DNA from: Desulfuribacillus stibiiarsenatis
GTDB lineage: Bacteria; Bacillota; Bacilli; Desulfuribacillales; Desulfuribacillaceae
Assembly: GCF_001742305.1 (NCBI RefSeq)
Contig: NZ_MJAT01000005.1
Span: 1-64,000, forward strand
DNA length: 64,000 nt
Reading direction: 5' to 3'
Below, piece after piece: positions 45,428-57,669 of this stretch; within the stretch, counting starts at the first letter, position 1, and every line of letters starts with the position of its first letter. Position numbers and translations under genes: made by a program. The notes under the pieces are model-generated. The model ran no database searches. It saw only the letters and a list, made by a program, of their open reading frames with translations, and was not told the DNA's origin.

Positions 45428-45637
45428 ATGTCATTTGTTGAAAAAATCAGAGGTGGTTTAACAAGCACCAAAGAGTTTATTGTCGAAGGATGGCATGAAC
45501 TGAAAAAGGTTCGTTGGCCAAACCGCAAGGAACTTAAGGGTTATACGGCTGTAGTACTGAGTGTAGTTGTCGGTATTACTTTGTATTTCTATGTGTTTGA
45601 TTTGGCGTTGAAATACGTGTTGAACTTATTCTTTTAA
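45428..45637 (+). CDS. secE: Preprotein translocase subunit SecE
   Basis: A 69-residue single-span membrane protein. The conserved amphipathic motif ELKKVRWPNRKEL (about residues 23-35) precedes one TM helix (about 40-64). SecE stabilises the SecYEG protein-export channel. It lies between rpmG and nusG. Confidence 0.95.
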   Translation: MSFVEKIRGGLTSTKEFIVEGWHELKKVRWPNRKELKGYTAVVLSVVVGITLYFYVFDLALKYVLNLFF

Positions 45638-45672
45638 AGTTGAGTTGGTTGGGAGGGTAATATTCCAAAATC

Positions 45673-46206
45673 ATGGAAAAACACTGGTATGTAGTTCATA
45701 CCTATTCAGGGTATGAAAATAAAGTTAAGGCGAATCTGGAAAAGCGCGTGGAATCTATGAATATGTTAGATAAGATTTTTCGCGTGCTAGTACCGATGGA
45801 AGAAACATCTGAAACTAAAAACGGAAAAAAGAAAATCGTCATGAAAAAAGTGTTTCCAGGGTATGTACTTGTGGAAATGGTTATGACTGACGATTCTTGG
45901 TATGTCGTTAGAAACACACCGGGCGTGACTGGTTTTGTTGGTTCTTCAGGTTCAGGTTCTAAGCCTAGCCCGCTCCAACCTGACGAAGTTAAAAGACTCC
46001 TCAAGAAAATGGGCGTAGAGGTAACTAGGGTAAACATTGACTTTAGTGTAAAGGAAAATGTTCGAGTTACAGAAGGTCCGTTTAATGATTTTGTTGGAAT
46101 CGTCGAGGAAATTAATCACGAAAAAGGGAAGCTAAAAGTTTTAGTTTCTATGTTTGGTAGAGAGACCCCAGTTGAGCTTGATTTTACTCAAGTGGAAAAA
46201 ATATAG
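45673..46206 (+). CDS. nusG: Transcription termination/antitermination factor NusG
   Basis: A 177-residue factor. The NGN domain (WYVVHTYSGYENKVKANLEKR, PGYVLVEM, VRNTPGVTGFVGS) binds RNA polymerase and a C-terminal KOW domain (VTEGPFNDFVGIVEEIN) follows. The ATG at 45673 is 15 bases after GGAGGG, a longer gap than usual, but no in-frame start lies closer. Confidence 0.95.
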   Translation: MEKHWYVVHTYSGYENKVKANLEKRVESMNMLDKIFRVLVPMEETSETKNGKKKIVMKKVFPGYVLVEMVMTDDSWYVVRNTPGVTGFVGSSGSGSKPSPLQPDEVKRLLKKMGVEVTRVNIDFSVKENVRVTEGPFNDFVGIVEEINHEKGKLKVLVSMFGRETPVELDFTQVEKI

Positions 46207-46297
46207 GTTTCTAGTGTAAGGCTATGGTTTGCATAGGCTTTTCAAGTGGGAGGGAATCATCCCGTATACCACATATTGGACAAGGAGGTGTATTGAT

Positions 46298-46723
46298 ATG
46301 GCTAAAAAAGTCATTAAGGTGATAAAGCTTCAAATTCCTGCTGGTAAAGCAAATCCAGCGCCACCAGTTGGTCCTGCATTAGGTCAAGCGGGTGTTAACA
46401 TCATGGGATTCTGTAAAGAATTCAATGCTCGTACAGCGGAACAAGTGGGTTTAATTATCCCAGTTGAAATCACAGTTTACGAGGATCGTTCATTTATCTT
46501 CATCACGAAGACTCCACCAGCAGCAGTTCTATTAAAGAAGGCAGCAGGTATCGAGTCTGGTTCAGGAGAGCCTAACAAGAAGAAGGTTGCTACTGTAAAT
46601 AGAGATAAAGTTCGTCAAATCGCTGAAGAAAAAATGGAAGACTTAAATGCAGCAAGTGTTGAAGCTGCTATGCGCATGATTGAAGGTACTGCTCGCAGTA
46701 TGGGTATCGTGATAGAAGGTTAG
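46298..46723 (+). CDS. rplK: 50S ribosomal protein L11
   Basis: A 141-residue ribosomal stalk-base protein, with the N-terminal [20 protein letters not shown] segment at the thiostrepton/factor site. ATG 46298 has AAGGAGGTG upstream; an in-frame ATG at 46229 would add 23 unrelated residues and is rejected. Full family length. Confidence 0.96.
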   Translation: MAKKVIKVIKLQIPAGKANPAPPVGPALGQAGVNIMGFCKEFNARTAEQVGLIIPVEITVYEDRSFIFITKTPPAAVLLKKAAGIESGSGEPNKKKVATVNRDKVRQIAEEKMEDLNAASVEAAMRMIEGTARSMGIVIEG

Positions 46724-46808
46724 TCAACAGATATGGGTTGGTGCTTAGCGCCAGCCCTCGTTAGTGGGAGGTATCAACCGCTAATACCACAAAGGAGGAT
46801 ATTTTATT

Positions 46809-47501
46809 ATGGCGAAACATGGTAAGAAGTATTTAGAAGCTTCGAAGCTTGTAGATAAAGAAACTGCTTATGATCCAGAACAAGCAGTAGAATTAGCGAA
46901 AAAGACGACTGTAGCAAAATTCGATGCTACTGTTGAAGTTGCTGTTCGTTTAGGAGTAGATCCTAAGAAGGCAGACCAACAACTTCGTGGTGCTTTAGTA
47001 TTGCCACATGGCACAGGCAGAACACAACGCGTGTTAGTATTTGCTAAAGGCGAAAAGGCAAAAGAAGCAGAAGCTGCTGGTGCAGATTTTGTTGGTGATG
47101 ACGACATGATCGCTAAGATTTCTGGCGGATGGTTTGATTTTGATGTAGTAGTAGCAACACCTGACATGATGGCTAACGTGGGTAAGCTTGGTCGTGTACT
47201 TGGACCTAAGGGCTTAATGCCAAACCCTAAAACGGGAACTGTTACATTTGATGTTGATCGTGCAGTGAAAGAAATTAAAGCAGGTAAAATTGAATACCGT
47301 GTAGACAAGGCTGGAAACATCCATGCGCCTATCGGTAAAGTATCTTTTGACGATGTTAAGTTAATTGAAAACTTAACGGCAGTGATTGATACATTAAAGC
47401 GTGTTAAGCCTGCAGCTGCAAAAGGGCAATATGTTAGAAATATTACTCTATCAACAACAATGGGTCCTGGTGTTCGCGTAAACTTACAAAAGTTCCTATA
47501 G
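46809..47501 (+). CDS. rplA: 50S ribosomal protein L1
   Basis: A 230-residue protein of the mobile L1 stalk. [14 protein letters not shown] (near 132-145) and the Lys-rich N-terminus are typical. AAAGGAGG precedes the ATG. It may also repress its own message, as known for L1 in other bacteria; no such site was identified here. Confidence 0.97.
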   Translation: MAKHGKKYLEASKLVDKETAYDPEQAVELAKKTTVAKFDATVEVAVRLGVDPKKADQQLRGALVLPHGTGRTQRVLVFAKGEKAKEAEAAGADFVGDDDMIAKISGGWFDFDVVVATPDMMANVGKLGRVLGPKGLMPNPKTGTVTFDVDRAVKEIKAGKIEYRVDKAGNIHAPIGKVSFDDVKLIENLTAVIDTLKRVKPAAAKGQYVRNITLSTTMGPGVRVNLQKFL

Positions 47502-47525
47502 GATTCAACGGTTTGTTTGAAGTTG

Positions 47526-47554
47526 TTGACTTTAGATAAACGTTATGATATAGT
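47526..47554 (+). promoter_or_regulatory. Promoter of the rplJ-rplL operon
   Basis: TTGACT (47526-47531), exactly 17 bases, TATAGT (47549-47554). The message would start near 47561, just ahead of the L10 leader. Confidence 0.75.
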
Positions 47555-47580
47555 ATCATCTGTTCGACAAAAAATGAATA

Positions 47581-47706
47581 CTCCGTAGACAGTAGGTTGC
47601 TTAGGCATAAAATATCCTACCGAGGTAAAGCTTGAATGCATAGTAATCAATTGATTTGATTCCTTATGATATTTATTGCCCTCGCGTGTCTGCGAGGGCT
47701 TTGTTT
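47581..47706 (+). ncRNA. Ribosomal protein L10 leader RNA
   Basis: The leader has the L10-leader signature: CCGTAGACAGTAGGTTGC paired across the internal loop with AATATCCTACCGAGGTAA, followed by an intrinsic terminator (GCCCTCGC/GCGAGGGC at 47678-47699, then TTGTTT). L10-L12 binding to this leader is known to attenuate rplJ-rplL in Firmicutes. Confidence 0.85.
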
Positions 47707-47765
47707 ATTCTCAGAATAGAAAAGAAGCTATATTTCATTGATATTTGAAACCAGGAGGTGTGTTC

Positions 47766-48266
47766 ATGGGCGTTCGTGAGGAAAAAGCACAAGTTGTTGA
47801 GCTATTAGTTGAGAAAATTCAAAATAGCAAAAGCACAATTGTAGCTGACTACCGTGGATTGAATGTTAAGCAAGTAACAGAGCTTCGTAAGAAACTTCGT
47901 GAAAGTGGAATCGAGTTTAAAGTAGTGAAAAATACTCTAACTCGTCGTGCTACTGAAAAGACGAATTTTACTGCTCTTGATGAAGTTTTAGTAGGACCTA
48001 CTGCAATTGCATTTGGTGAAGAAGATGCAGTTACTGCAGCAAAGGTACTAGTTGACTTTGCTAAGAAAAACGACAAGCTTGAAATTAAAGGTGGAATCGT
48101 TGAAGGTCAAGTAGTAAGTGTGGATGAAATTAAAGCACTTGCAAGCCTGCCTTCACGCGAAGGACTTATCTCTATGTTCTTAAGCGTTCTTCAAGCACCT
48201 GTGCGTAACTTCGCATTGGCAGTTAAAGCAGTTGCTGAAAAGAATGGAGATACGCAACAAGCGTAA
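47766..48266 (+). CDS. rplJ: 50S ribosomal protein L10
   Basis: A 166-residue anchor for L7/L12 dimers. [20 protein letters not shown] (near 25-45) and [10 protein letters not shown] are typical. The ATG at 47766 has AGGAGGTG upstream. The L10 leader just before it makes autoregulation very likely. Confidence 0.96.
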   Translation: MGVREEKAQVVELLVEKIQNSKSTIVADYRGLNVKQVTELRKKLRESGIEFKVVKNTLTRRATEKTNFTALDEVLVGPTAIAFGEEDAVTAAKVLVDFAKKNDKLEIKGGIVEGQVVSVDEIKALASLPSREGLISMFLSVLQAPVRNFALAVKAVAEKNGDTQQA

Positions 48267-48309
48267 TCACGAAAAAATTTTAATTTAACTATAACGGGAG
48301 GTTTTTTAC

Positions 48310-48672
48310 GTGTCAAAAGAGCAAATCATTGAAGCGATTAAAGGTATGAATGTATTAGAATTAAACGAGCTTGTTAAAGCTATCGAAGAAGAGTTTGGTG
48401 TAACTGCTGCAGCTCCTGTAGCTATGGTTGGTGGCGCTGTTGCTGAAGCTGCTGAAGAGCAATCAGAATTTGATGTAATTCTTACAAATGCTGGAGCTTC
48501 TAAAATCAATGTAATTAAAGTTGTTCGTGAGTTAACTGGCTTAGGCTTAAAAGAAGCTAAAGCTGTTGTTGACGGTGCTCCTGCACCTCTTAAAGAGAAA
48601 ATCGGTAAAGAGGAAGCAGAAGCAATCAAAGCTAAGCTTGAAGAAGCTGGCGCTGTTGTTGACATTAAGTAG
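48310..48672 (+). CDS. rplL: 50S ribosomal protein L7/L12
   Basis: A 120-residue stalk protein. N-terminal dimerisation domain ([19 protein letters not shown]), Ala-rich hinge (about 35-50) and the factor-binding C-terminal domain ([19 protein letters not shown]). The start is GTG with GGGAGG upstream. A terminator follows. Confidence 0.97.
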   Translation: MSKEQIIEAIKGMNVLELNELVKAIEEEFGVTAAAPVAMVGGAVAEAAEEQSEFDVILTNAGASKINVIKVVRELTGLGLKEAKAVVDGAPAPLKEKIGKEEAEAIKAKLEEAGAVVDIK

Positions 48673-48681
48673 TCATATGAT

Positions 48682-48716
48682 AATAAAACCCTTGTCTATG
48701 GGCAGGGGTTTTTATT
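48682..48716 (+). terminator. Terminator after rplL
   Basis: The arms AATAAAACCCTTG and CAGGGGTTTTTATT form a stem with one wobble pair, ending in a T-rich run. Confidence 0.85.
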
Positions 48717-48792
48717 ATCGAAATTTCAGTAATTGGTATAATTTGATGGATTATGCCGAAGCTAGAAGTAGACTGTGTCAGGAGTGAAGCGC

Positions 48793-49389
48793 GTGGATTA
48801 TTATTATAGTAAGAACCCGCAAGTTAGCTCGAATGAATCTACTATTAAAGCGCATTTGCGAGGGAACGAATGGACTTTTGTTTCGGACGCAGGAGTCTTT
48901 TCTAAAAAAGGCATTGATTTTGGCTCTCGGCTATTAGTAGAAACAATTCAAATCACGAATGGTGAATCGCTATTAGATTTAGGGTGTGGTTATGGAGTTG
49001 TAGGAATTGTGTTAGCTTATGAGACGCCAGCAGGCAGAATTCTAATGACCGATATCAATGAGCGTGCGATTTCGCTTGCTCGCAAAAATTGTATAATCAA
49101 CCTTGTTAGAAATGCCAATCAATTAGTGAGCGATGGCTTTGAACAAGTCCCGCGTACACCATTTCATCATATCGCACTGAACCCGCCAATACGGGCAGGG
49201 AAAGCTAAAATCTATAGTATGTTTGAAGACTCAGTACAATTTCTTGACGAAAAAGGCTCTTTTTGGATTGTCATGCACAAGAAGCATGGCGCAATGTCTG
49301 CGGTGAAAAAGTTAGAAAGTATGTATAAAACCGTAGAAATTGTCAATAAAGAGAGCGGATATCAAATAATAAAGGCAACGAACGGTTGA
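48793..49389 (+). CDS. RsmC-like class I SAM-dependent methyltransferase (YbxB)
   Basis: A 198-residue Rossmann-fold methyltransferase. The SAM site LLDLGCGYGVVG is near 58-69, the acidic loop TDINERA near 88, and the catalytic LNPPIRAGK (NPPI type for N-methylation of RNA bases) near 131-139. Related to RsmC/YbxB; the rRNA target is inferred. GTG 48793 has AGGAG 8 bases upstream; the frame is open from 48775. It lies between rplL and rpoB as ybxB does in Bacillus. Confidence 0.9.
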   Translation: MDYYYSKNPQVSSNESTIKAHLRGNEWTFVSDAGVFSKKGIDFGSRLLVETIQITNGESLLDLGCGYGVVGIVLAYETPAGRILMTDINERAISLARKNCIINLVRNANQLVSDGFEQVPRTPFHHIALNPPIRAGKAKIYSMFEDSVQFLDEKGSFWIVMHKKHGAMSAVKKLESMYKTVEIVNKESGYQIIKATNG

Positions 49390-49405
49390 CAAAAATAGAT
49401 GCGCA

Positions 49406-49434
49406 TTGACACGAAAAAATGCTTGTGATATTAT
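49406..49434 (+). promoter_or_regulatory. Promoter of rpoBC
   Basis: TTGACA (49406-49411), exactly 17 bases, TATTAT (49429-49434), giving a leader of about 90 bases. It is a near-consensus SigA promoter. Confidence 0.85.
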
Positions 49435-49530
49435 GATTTAATGTATAATAATCAGTTTTTTTGTGAAAAATGGTTTTTATCCATTTTTTATTTTTGTTTG
49501 CACGAAAACGGGCATGAGGGGTGAAAGTCA

Positions 49531-52500
49531 TTGGCGGGCAAGTTGGTTACATACGGAAAACGTCAACGCAGGAGCTATTCGAGTATTAGAGAGGTTTTGG
49601 AACTGCCAAATCTTATTGAGATTCAGCAAGCCTCCTATCGATGGTTTCTAGAGAATGGACTTAGGGAAATGTTTGAAGATATATCCCCAATTCAAGATTT
49701 TACTGGGAATCTAGTCCTTGAGTTTATTGATTATCAATTAGGTGATCCAAAGTATTTAGTAGATGAATCAAAAGAAAGAGACGCAACTTACGCTGCTCCT
49801 CTTAGGGTTAAGGTTAGACTTATCAACAAGGAGACAGGGGAAGTAAAAGAGCAAGAAGTATTTATGGGAGATTTCCCATTGATGACAGAAACGGGTACCT
49901 TTGTAATTAACGGAGCAGAACGCGTTATTGTCAGTCAGCTTGTTAGATCCCCAAGTGTGTATTTTAGTTTAAAAAACGATAAAACTGGTAAAGAGACCTA
50001 CACGGCTACTGTGATTCCAAATCGTGGCGCTTGGCTTGAACTTGAGATTGATGCGAAGGATATTATCTATGTGCGCATTGATCGTACGAGAAAGCTACCT
50101 GTTACGGTTCTTTTGCGTGCCCTTGGTTTTGGTAGCGATGTAGAGATATTGGATCTTTTCGGTGAAAACCAGTTTATAAAGAATACATTAGAAAAAGACA
50201 ACACAGATAATACGGAGAAGGCATTACTTGAGATCTATGAAAGGCTTCGCCCTGGTGAGCCACCTACGGTAGATAATGCAAAGAGTTTGCTATACTCTAG
50301 ATTTCTAGATCCAAAACGCTACGATTTAGCGAGTGTTGGTCGATATAAAATCAATAAAAAGCTGCATATTAAAAATCGTATCTTCAATCAAAAGCTAGCA
50401 GAAACCATTGTGGACAAAAACACTGGTGAAATTATAGCGGAAGCTGGAGATTTAATCGATAGAAGACTATTAAATAAGTTAATAGCTTTAATCGAAGAGG
50501 GCATTCTTGACACTTCTGTCATGCCGCATAACGGAGTTCTAGAAGATGAGCCTGTGAACCTGCACTCCCTTAAGATATATTCACCACTCGAAGATGGCGA
50601 AGTCATTCGTGTCATTAGCAATGGTGCCATTGATAAAAAAGTTAAAAACATTACAGGGTCCGATATCGTAGCATCATTAAACTACTTTATCAATCTATTG
50701 CAAGGGGTAGGTGATGTTGATGATATCGACCACCTTGGTAATAGAAGACTTCGTACAGTCGGCGAGCTTTTACAGAATCAATTCCGTATCGGTTTATCGC
50801 GTATGGAACGTGTAGTACGTGAACGCATGTCAATCCAAGACATTAATGCAATTACGCCACAAGCGTTAATTAACATTCGTCCAGTAATTGCTTCTATTAA
50901 AGAGTTTTTTGGAAGTAGCCAGTTGTCCCAGTTCATGGACCAGACAAACCCGCTAGCAGAATTAACGCATAAGCGCCGTTTATCTGCGTTAGGGCCTGGT
51001 GGTTTGACAAGAGAAAGAGCCGGCTTCGAAGTTCGTGACGTCCATCACTCTCACTACGGCAGAATGTGCCCGATTGAGACACCAGAAGGACCGAACATTG
51101 GACTGATTAACTCCTTATCCACATATGCAAGAATCAACGAATATGGTTTTATCGAAACTCCATATCGAAAAGTAGATCAAGATTCCAATCAAGTAACAGA
51201 GAAAATTGATTATTTAACAGCTGACGAAGAAGATAATTTCGTAGTAGCACAGGCGAATGCTGAGCTTAACGAAGATGGAAGCTTTACAAATGATCAAGTG
51301 GTATGCCGCTATCGTGATGAGATACAGCCAGTGAATCGTGACAAGATTGACTATATGGACGTATCGCCAAAGCAAGTTGTTTCTGTAGCTACGGCGCTTA
51401 TTCCTTTCTTAGAAAATGATGACGCCAACCGTGCTCTAATGGGATCAAACATGCAACGTCAGGCAGTACCTCTGTTAGTAACAGACGCACCTCTCGTAGG
51501 CACAGGGATGGAGCACAAAGCTGCGAAAGATTCAGGAGTTGTAACGACGATTCGTCACGATGGAGTGATTGAATTAGTTACAGCGAATGAGATACGTGTA
51601 AGAAGAATAGCAGAAGTTGATGGCAAGCAAGTCAAAGGTGACGTCGACGTTTATAAATTACAAAAATTTGTTCGTTCTAACCAAGGGACATGTATCAACC
51701 AGCGACCAATTTGCAAGCTGGGAGACCATGTGAGAAAAGGTGATATCGTAGCAGATGGACCAGCTACTGATATGGGAGAACTAGCATTAGGAAGAAATGT
51801 ATTAGTAGCATTTATGACTTGGGAAGGTTATAACTACGAGGATGCGATTCTATTATCTGAAAAGCTAGTAAAAGAAGATGTATATACTTCTGTTCATATT
51901 GAAGAGTATGAATCGGAAGCTAGAGATACAAAGCTAGGCCCTGAAGAAATAACACGCGACATACCGAACGTCGGTGAAGATGCTTTGAAGAATCTTGATG
52001 AGCAAGGTATTATCCGTATCGGTGCCGAGATCAAGCCAGGAGACATTTTAGTTGGTAAAGTTACGCCAAAGGGTGTTACGGAATTAACAGCCGAAGAGCG
52101 ACTTTTACATGCAATTTTCGGTGAAAAGGCAAGAGAGGTAAGAGATACTTCATTGCGCGTTCCTCATGGTGAAGAAGGTATTGTAGTCGACGTTAAGATT
52201 TTCACTCGTGAAAATGGCGATGAGCTTCCACCTGGTGTGAATCAACTGGTCCGTGTATACATTGCGCAGAAACGTAAAATCTCTGTAGGGGATAAGATGG
52301 CAGGACGCCACGGTAACAAGGGTGTTATTGCACGTATTATGGCAGAAGAAGATATGCCGTTCTTACCGGATGGAACTCCAGTGCAAGTAGTTCTTAACCC
52401 GCTTGGTGTACCTTCACGTATGAATATTGGTCAAGTACTAGAAACCCACTTAGGGATGGCGGCTCGTTATTTAGGAATACACATGGCAACCCCGGTATTT

Positions 52501-53067
52501 GACGGAGCAACAGAAGAAGATGTATTTGATGCATTAGAGGAAGCGAGATTGCCAAGAGATGGCAAGACCGTCCTATATGATGGAAGATCAGGAGAAGAGT
52601 TTGAAAGTCATGTAACCGTAGGGGTTATGTACATGTTGAAACTTGCTCACATGGTTGATGACAAGATTCATGCTCGTTCGACTGGACCATACTCTTTAGT
52701 AACGCAACAACCCTTGGGTGGTAAAGCACAGTTTGGTGGACAGCGTTTTGGAGAGATGGAGGTATGGGCACTTGAAGCATATGGTGCCGCGTACACGCTT
52801 CAAGAAATCCTCACAGTTAAGTCCGATGATGTCATCGGCCGTGTGAAGACTTATGAAGCAATCGTTAAAGGTGAAAACGTACCAGAGCCAGGAGTTCCGG
52901 AATCGTTTAAAGTATTGATTAAAGAACTTCAAAGTCTTGGTATGGATGTAAAAATCCTATCGGCGAACGAAGAAGAAATCACTATGCGCGAATCGGATGA
53001 TGATGATGAGTCACCTGATAAGTTGAACTTAAGCATCGATGATATTATCGAAAATGAAGGAAAATAG
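49531..53067 (+). CDS. rpoB: RNA polymerase beta subunit
   Basis: A 1178-residue core subunit. The rifampicin-pocket region is wild type ([20 protein letters not shown], near 465-485), as are the [20 protein letters not shown] and [12 protein letters not shown] active-site segments. The start is TTG with GAGGGGTG upstream, and the protein begins [10 protein letters not shown] like relatives. It precedes rpoC by 22 bases. Confidence 0.97.
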   Translation: MAGKLVTYGKRQRRSYSSIREVLELPNLIEIQQASYRWFLENGLREMFEDISPIQDFTGNLVLEFIDYQLGDPKYLVDESKERDATYAAPLRVKVRLINKETGEVKEQEVFMGDFPLMTETGTFVINGAERVIVSQLVRSPSVYFSLKNDKTGKETYTATVIPNRGAWLELEIDAKDIIYVRIDRTRKLPVTVLLRALGFGSDVEILDLFGENQFIKNTLEKDNTDNTEKALLEIYERLRPGEPPTVDNAKSLLYSRFLDPKRYDLASVGRYKINKKLHIKNRIFNQKLAETIVDKNTGEIIAEAGDLIDRRLLNKLIALIEEGILDTSVMPHNGVLEDEPVNLHSLKIYSPLEDGEVIRVISNGAIDKKVKNITGSDIVASLNYFINLLQGVGDVDDIDHLGNRRLRTVGELLQNQFRIGLSRMERVVRERMSIQDINAITPQALINIRPVIASIKEFFGSSQLSQFMDQTNPLAELTHKRRLSALGPGGLTRERAGFEVRDVHHSHYGRMCPIETPEGPNIGLINSLSTYARINEYGFIETPYRKVDQDSNQVTEKIDYLTADEEDNFVVAQANAELNEDGSFTNDQVVCRYRDEIQPVNRDKIDYMDVSPKQVVSVATALIPFLENDDANRALMGSNMQRQAVPLLVTDAPLVGTGMEHKAAKDSGVVTTIRHDGVIELVTANEIRVRRIAEVDGKQVKGDVDVYKLQKFVRSNQGTCINQRPICKLGDHVRKGDIVADGPATDMGELALGRNVLVAFMTWEGYNYEDAILLSEKLVKEDVYTSVHIEEYESEARDTKLGPEEITRDIPNVGEDALKNLDEQGIIRIGAEIKPGDILVGKVTPKGVTELTAEERLLHAIFGEKAREVRDTSLRVPHGEEGIVVDVKIFTRENGDELPPGVNQLVRVYIAQKRKISVGDKMAGRHGNKGVIARIMAEEDMPFLPDGTPVQVVLNPLGVPSRMNIGQVLETHLGMAARYLGIHMATPVFDGATEEDVFDALEEARLPRDGKTVLYDGRSGEEFESHVTVGVMYMLKLAHMVDDKIHARSTGPYSLVTQQPLGGKAQFGGQRFGEMEVWALEAYGAAYTLQEILTVKSDDVIGRVKTYEAIVKGENVPEPGVPESFKVLIKELQSLGMDVKILSANEEEITMRESDDDDESPDKLNLSIDDIIENEGK

Positions 53068-53089
53068 ATTAACATAGGGGGAATGACCC

Positions 53090-56000
53090 TTGTTGGATGT
53101 CAATAACTTTGAAAGTATGAAAATAGGATTAGCATCACCGAACAAGATTCGTTCATGGTCTTTTGGTGAGGTTAAAAAACCTGAAACGATTAACTACAGA
53201 ACGTTAAAGCCGGAGAAAGAAGGTCTTTTCTGTGAAAAGATCTTCGGTCCTACCCGCGACTGGGAATGTCATTGCGGTAAGTACAAGCGTGTTCGCTATA
53301 AAGGCGTTGTTTGTGATCGCTGTGGCGTTGAAGTGACAAAGGCTAAAGTTCGAAGAGAGCGTATGGGGCACATTGAATTAGCAGCACCTGTATCGCACAT
53401 TTGGTATTTTAAAGGCATCCCTAGTAGAATGGGTCTTGTCCTTGACATGTCACCGAGGGCTTTGGAAGAGGTAATTTATTTCGCAGCTTATGTGGTAACG
53501 GATGCAGGGGAGACAACTCTAGATAAGAAGCAACTACTATCTGAGAAAGAATACCGCAGCTATAAAGATAAGTATGGTGATAGCTTCAAAGCATCAATGG
53601 GTGCGGAAGCAATTAAGAAGTTACTTCAAGACATTAACATCGAAAAAGAGAGTGCTCAGCTAAAAGAAGAGCTAAAAACGGCACAAGGTCAACGCAAGAA
53701 CAAAGTTACAAAACGATTAGAAGTGCTGGAATCTTTTAAAGCATCTGGCAATCTACCAGATTGGATGATTCTTGACGTACTTCCAGTCATCCCACCGGAG
53801 CTACGCCCAATGGTACAGTTAGATGGTGGACGTTTTGCAACTTCTGACCTGAACGATTTATATCGCCGCGTGATTAACCGTAATAACCGTTTGAAGCGTT
53901 TATTAGATTTAGGCGCACCAGAAATCATTGTACAAAATGAAAAACGCATGCTTCAAGAAGCGGTCGATGCATTAATTGACAACGGAAGAAGAGGTCGTCC
54001 TGTAACAGGTCCTGGTAACAGACCACTAAAATCTTTAAGCCATATGCTTAAAGGAAAGCAAGGGCGTTTCCGTCAGAACCTATTAGGTAAGCGTGTTGAC
54101 TATTCTGGTCGTTCCGTTATCGTAGTAGGCCCGAACTTAAAGATGTATCAGTGCGGATTACCGAAGAAGATGGCGCTTGAGCTATTTAAACCTTTTGTTA
54201 TGAAAGAGTTAGTAGCCAAGAAGATTGCCCATAATATCAAGAGTGCAAAACGTAAGGTTGAGCGTGTACATCCAGAAGTGTGGGATGTTTTAGAAGATGT
54301 AATTCGCGAGCATCCAGTACTGTTGAACCGTGCCCCTACATTGCATAGATTAGGAATTCAGGCATTCGAACCTGTACTTGTAGAAGGAAAAGCAATTCGT
54401 TTGCATCCTCTGGTATGTACAGCATATAACGCGGACTTTGACGGTGACCAAATGGCCGTCCACGTGCCATTATCATCTGAAGCTCAAGCAGAAGCTCGAC
54501 TTTTGATGCTTGCATCAAATAACATTCTAAATCCTAAGGATGGGAAACCAGTTGTAACACCTACCCAGGACATGGTATTAGGTTGCTATTACCTAACGAT
54601 CACGAAAAAGGGTGACAAGGGCGAAGGAAGCATATTCTCGAACCCTAATGAAGCAATTTTGGCGTACCAAGTAGGGAAGACTTCGCTACATGCATTAGTA
54701 GCAATACCGGCGAAAACTTTAGGAAAAACTAGTTTCAATGAAAAACAACAAAACGCATTTCTTGTGACTACTGTTGGTAAGATTATTTTTGATGAGATAT
54801 TCCCTCCAGAATACCCGTTTATTATGGAGCCAACGGCGAGTAACATGACCGATCGTATTGATGATCGTTTCTTTATCTTTGAAAAGGGAACGAACATTAA
54901 AGAGTTCATTGAAAAACTAGACGAAGTACCAGCATTGACGAAGGGAAATCTAGGGAAAATTATCGGTGAATGTTTTGATCGATACAAAACAACTAGAACT
55001 GCCCAAATCCTTGATAAACTTAAGGCTCTTGCGTTCCAATATGCTACAAAAGCAGGGATCACGATTGCCGTTTCTGATATCATTGTTCCAGATGAGAAGC
55101 ATACAATTCTAGCAGCAGCAGAAGAAAAAGTAGAAACAGTAGTTAAGCAATTTAAACGTGGTCTAATTACAGACAACGAAAGATACGACCGTATTATCTC
55201 CATTTGGAGTGCAGCTAAGGATGAGCTTACAAAGGCACTTATGTCAACCCTTGACCGCAACAACTCCATTTATATGATGGCTAACTCTGGTGCCCGTGGT
55301 AACGTATCGCAGATCACTCAGTTAGCAGGTATGCGTGGACTTATGGCAAATCCTTCAGGACGTATCATTGAATTACCAATCAAATCAAACTTCCGTGAAG
55401 GATTAACAGTACTTGAGTACTTTATCTCGACACACGGTGCGCGTAAAGGTTTGGCCGATACAGCCTTAAGAACAGCTGACTCAGGATACTTAACACGTCG
55501 TCTTGTTGACGTAGCACAGGATGTAATTGTTCGTGAGAACGACTGTGGTACAGAACGCTACCTCGAAGTTGAAGAAATGCGTGATGGAAGTGAAATTATT
55601 CAAGATTTACATGATCGTATGGTAGGTCGTGTAACCTTTGGAGAAGTCGTTCATCCAGAAACAAATGAAGTGATTGTAGCAGATGCTGAGATGATTGATG
55701 ATGCGAAAGCAAGTCGAATTCTAGCGGCTGGAATCAAGAAAGTCAAAATTCGTTCCATCATTACTTGCAAAACAAGTCATGGTGTATGCATAAAATGCTA
55801 CGGAAGAAACCTTGCAACAGGTCACAATGTAGAAATCGGTGAAGCGGTAGGAATTATTGCTGCTCAATCGATTGGGGAACCAGGTACACAGTTAACAATG
55901 CGTACGTTCCATACAGGTGGAGTAGCAGGGGACGACATCACACAAGGTTTACCGAGAATTCAGGAGCTATTTGAAGCGCGTAACCCGAAAGGGCAAGCAG

Positions 56001-56701
56001 TAGTATCGGAAATCGAAGGTAAGGTCGTTGAAATTCGCGATATTAAAGGCAAGCGTGAAGTTGAAATCCAGAATGACCGCGAGAATAAGGTATACCAAAT
56101 TCCGTATAACTCTCGTATAAAAGTATATAAAGATATGGAAGTTATCCCTGGTCAGGAATTGACGGAAGGATCTATTGATCCAAAAGAACTTTTAGCTGTA
56201 CGAGGTATTCGCGGAGTTCAGAATTACCTGATTCGTGAAGTACAACGAGTATATCGTTTACAGGGTGTTGATATTGCCGATAAGCACATTGAAGTTATGG
56301 TTCGCCAAATGCTAAGAAAAGTTAAAGTTCTAGAAGCTGGAGATACATCATTGCTACCTGGAACATATATCGATATTAGCGATTTTGAAGAAGCTAACAA
56401 AGTTGCGTTCCGTGCAGGAAAAGATCCTGCGGTCGCAAGACCAGTGCTATTTGGTATTACCAAAGCATCGTTGGAAACAGATTCCTTCTTATCAGCAGCG
56501 TCCTTCCAGGAAACGACTAGAGTTCTTACGGATGCAGCAATCAAAGGTAAGATTGACCGCTTAATCGGACTAAAAGAAAATGTTATCATCGGTAAATTGA
56601 TTCCTGCCGGAACTGGCATGGCGAGATACCGGAATACAAACATAGAGGTAAGCACACCAGAGGAACCAATAGAGAACGGTGCAACCGTTGTAGCTGAGTA
56701 A
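53090..56701 (+). CDS. rpoC: RNA polymerase beta' subunit
   Basis: A 1203-residue catalytic subunit. The N-terminal zinc site is C-H-C-G...C-D-R-C (near residue 60-80), the catalytic loop NADFDGDQM is near 448, and a second zinc site is [15 protein letters not shown] (near 890). The start is TTG (53090 or the next codon 53093) with AGGGGGA upstream. Full family length for Firmicutes. Confidence 0.97.
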   Translation: MLDVNNFESMKIGLASPNKIRSWSFGEVKKPETINYRTLKPEKEGLFCEKIFGPTRDWECHCGKYKRVRYKGVVCDRCGVEVTKAKVRRERMGHIELAAPVSHIWYFKGIPSRMGLVLDMSPRALEEVIYFAAYVVTDAGETTLDKKQLLSEKEYRSYKDKYGDSFKASMGAEAIKKLLQDINIEKESAQLKEELKTAQGQRKNKVTKRLEVLESFKASGNLPDWMILDVLPVIPPELRPMVQLDGGRFATSDLNDLYRRVINRNNRLKRLLDLGAPEIIVQNEKRMLQEAVDALIDNGRRGRPVTGPGNRPLKSLSHMLKGKQGRFRQNLLGKRVDYSGRSVIVVGPNLKMYQCGLPKKMALELFKPFVMKELVAKKIAHNIKSAKRKVERVHPEVWDVLEDVIREHPVLLNRAPTLHRLGIQAFEPVLVEGKAIRLHPLVCTAYNADFDGDQMAVHVPLSSEAQAEARLLMLASNNILNPKDGKPVVTPTQDMVLGCYYLTITKKGDKGEGSIFSNPNEAILAYQVGKTSLHALVAIPAKTLGKTSFNEKQQNAFLVTTVGKIIFDEIFPPEYPFIMEPTASNMTDRIDDRFFIFEKGTNIKEFIEKLDEVPALTKGNLGKIIGECFDRYKTTRTAQILDKLKALAFQYATKAGITIAVSDIIVPDEKHTILAAAEEKVETVVKQFKRGLITDNERYDRIISIWSAAKDELTKALMSTLDRNNSIYMMANSGARGNVSQITQLAGMRGLMANPSGRIIELPIKSNFREGLTVLEYFISTHGARKGLADTALRTADSGYLTRRLVDVAQDVIVRENDCGTERYLEVEEMRDGSEIIQDLHDRMVGRVTFGEVVHPETNEVIVADAEMIDDAKASRILAAGIKKVKIRSIITCKTSHGVCIKCYGRNLATGHNVEIGEAVGIIAAQSIGEPGTQLTMRTFHTGGVAGDDITQGLPRIQELFEARNPKGQAVVSEIEGKVVEIRDIKGKREVEIQNDRENKVYQIPYNSRIKVYKDMEVIPGQELTEGSIDPKELLAVRGIRGVQNYLIREVQRVYRLQGVDIADKHIEVMVRQMLRKVKVLEAGDTSLLPGTYIDISDFEEANKVAFRAGKDPAVARPVLFGITKASLETDSFLSAASFQETTRVLTDAAIKGKIDRLIGLKENVIIGKLIPAGTGMARYRNTNIEVSTPEEPIENGATVVAE

Positions 56702-56747
56702 TATTATCACGGGATGTATACAATAATAGCAACATTAAAAAATAATA

Positions 56748-56776
56748 TTGACTTTAGTATTTCTAAGTGCTAATAT
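56748..56776 (+). promoter_or_regulatory. Putative promoter of the rplGB-str operon
   Basis: TTGACT (56748-56753), 17 bases, TAATAT (56771-56776), about 47 bases before the L7Ae-like gene. Confidence 0.55.
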
Positions 56777-56822
56777 ACTCTAGTGTGTGAATATGGATGA
56801 ATAGGTTAGGGGGATTCGTTCA

Positions 56823-57074
56823 TTGCCATACCTTAAATTAAAAGATGCTAATCATATAACCATTGGCTCGAAGCAAACACTGAAAGCCATTGAAACAGGA
56901 GTGGCACTGGAAGTTCTGATCGCTAAAGATGCAGATCTGAAGGTGACAGTAAAAATTGCAGAAAAATGCAAGGAAAAGAATGTGCCTGTTATATATGTCG
57001 ATTCTATGAAGAAGCTTGGAAAAGCCTGCGGAATTGAAGTAGGAGCTGCAACAGTAGCAATTACAAAAGCATAA
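56823..57074 (+). CDS. L7Ae-family ribosomal protein (YbxF type)
   Basis: An 83-residue RNA-binding protein of the L7Ae/L30e/Gadd45 family, which binds kink-turn [18 protein letters not shown] and [23 protein letters not shown] are typical of the Bacillus YbxF/YlxQ group. It is known to associate with ribosomes, but is not essential. TTG start with AGGGGG upstream. It lies just before rpsL, as in Bacillus. Confidence 0.93.
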   Translation: MPYLKLKDANHITIGSKQTLKAIETGVALEVLIAKDADLKVTVKIAEKCKEKNVPVIYVDSMKKLGKACGIEVGAATVAITKA

Positions 57075-57193
57075 CGGATTACAAATGCGTTTTTGATGCG
57101 GCGCAGGAAACTTTGCCGCATCAAAGACTTTTCATTTGGAGAAAAATGAATCGCCTGGAACTGTGGGCTTATTTTGAAAGGAGGTGGACGAAA

Positions 57194-57613
57194 GTGCCAA
57201 CAATTAACCAATTAGTACGTAAAGGACGTCAAGATAAAATTGAGAAGTCTACTGCTCCTGCTCTTCAAAAGGGATACAATAGCTTCAAAAAGACTCAAAC
57301 GAACCAAAGCTCACCTCAAAAGCGTGGGGTTTGCACTCGTGTTGGAACAATGACACCTAAGAAGCCTAACTCAGCGCTTCGTAAGTACGCTCGTGTACGT
57401 TTAACTAACGGTATTGAGGTTACAGCTTATATTCCTGGAATCGGACACAATCTACAAGAACACTCAGTAGTTCTTGTTCGTGGTGGTCGTGTGAAAGACT
57501 TACCAGGGGTGCGTTACCATATTGTACGTGGTGCGCTAGATACTTCTGGCGTTCAGAACAGACTACAAGCTCGTTCTAAGTACGGAGCAAAAAGACCTAA
57601 GAAAAAATCATAA
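57194..57613 (+). CDS. rpsL: 30S ribosomal protein S12
   Basis: A 139-residue decoding-centre protein. [11 protein letters not shown] and the [13 protein letters not shown] loop are wild type at the positions known for streptomycin resistance (Lys in both). A Tyr follows ALRK where Val is more common. GTG 57194 has AAAGGAGGTG upstream; an earlier in-frame ATG at 57113 adds unrelated residues. Confidence 0.96.
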   Translation: MPTINQLVRKGRQDKIEKSTAPALQKGYNSFKKTQTNQSSPQKRGVCTRVGTMTPKKPNSALRKYARVRLTNGIEVTAYIPGIGHNLQEHSVVLVRGGRVKDLPGVRYHIVRGALDTSGVQNRLQARSKYGAKRPKKKS

Positions 57614-57669
57614 TATTGCCTAAAATAGGCAAGCGGAATCATTGAATTTCCCGTAAAGGAGGTAACAGA

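Noticed and set aside
46229-46297. N-terminal extension of L11
   Set aside because: The extra residues are not part of L11, and a near-ideal binding site precedes ATG 46298.
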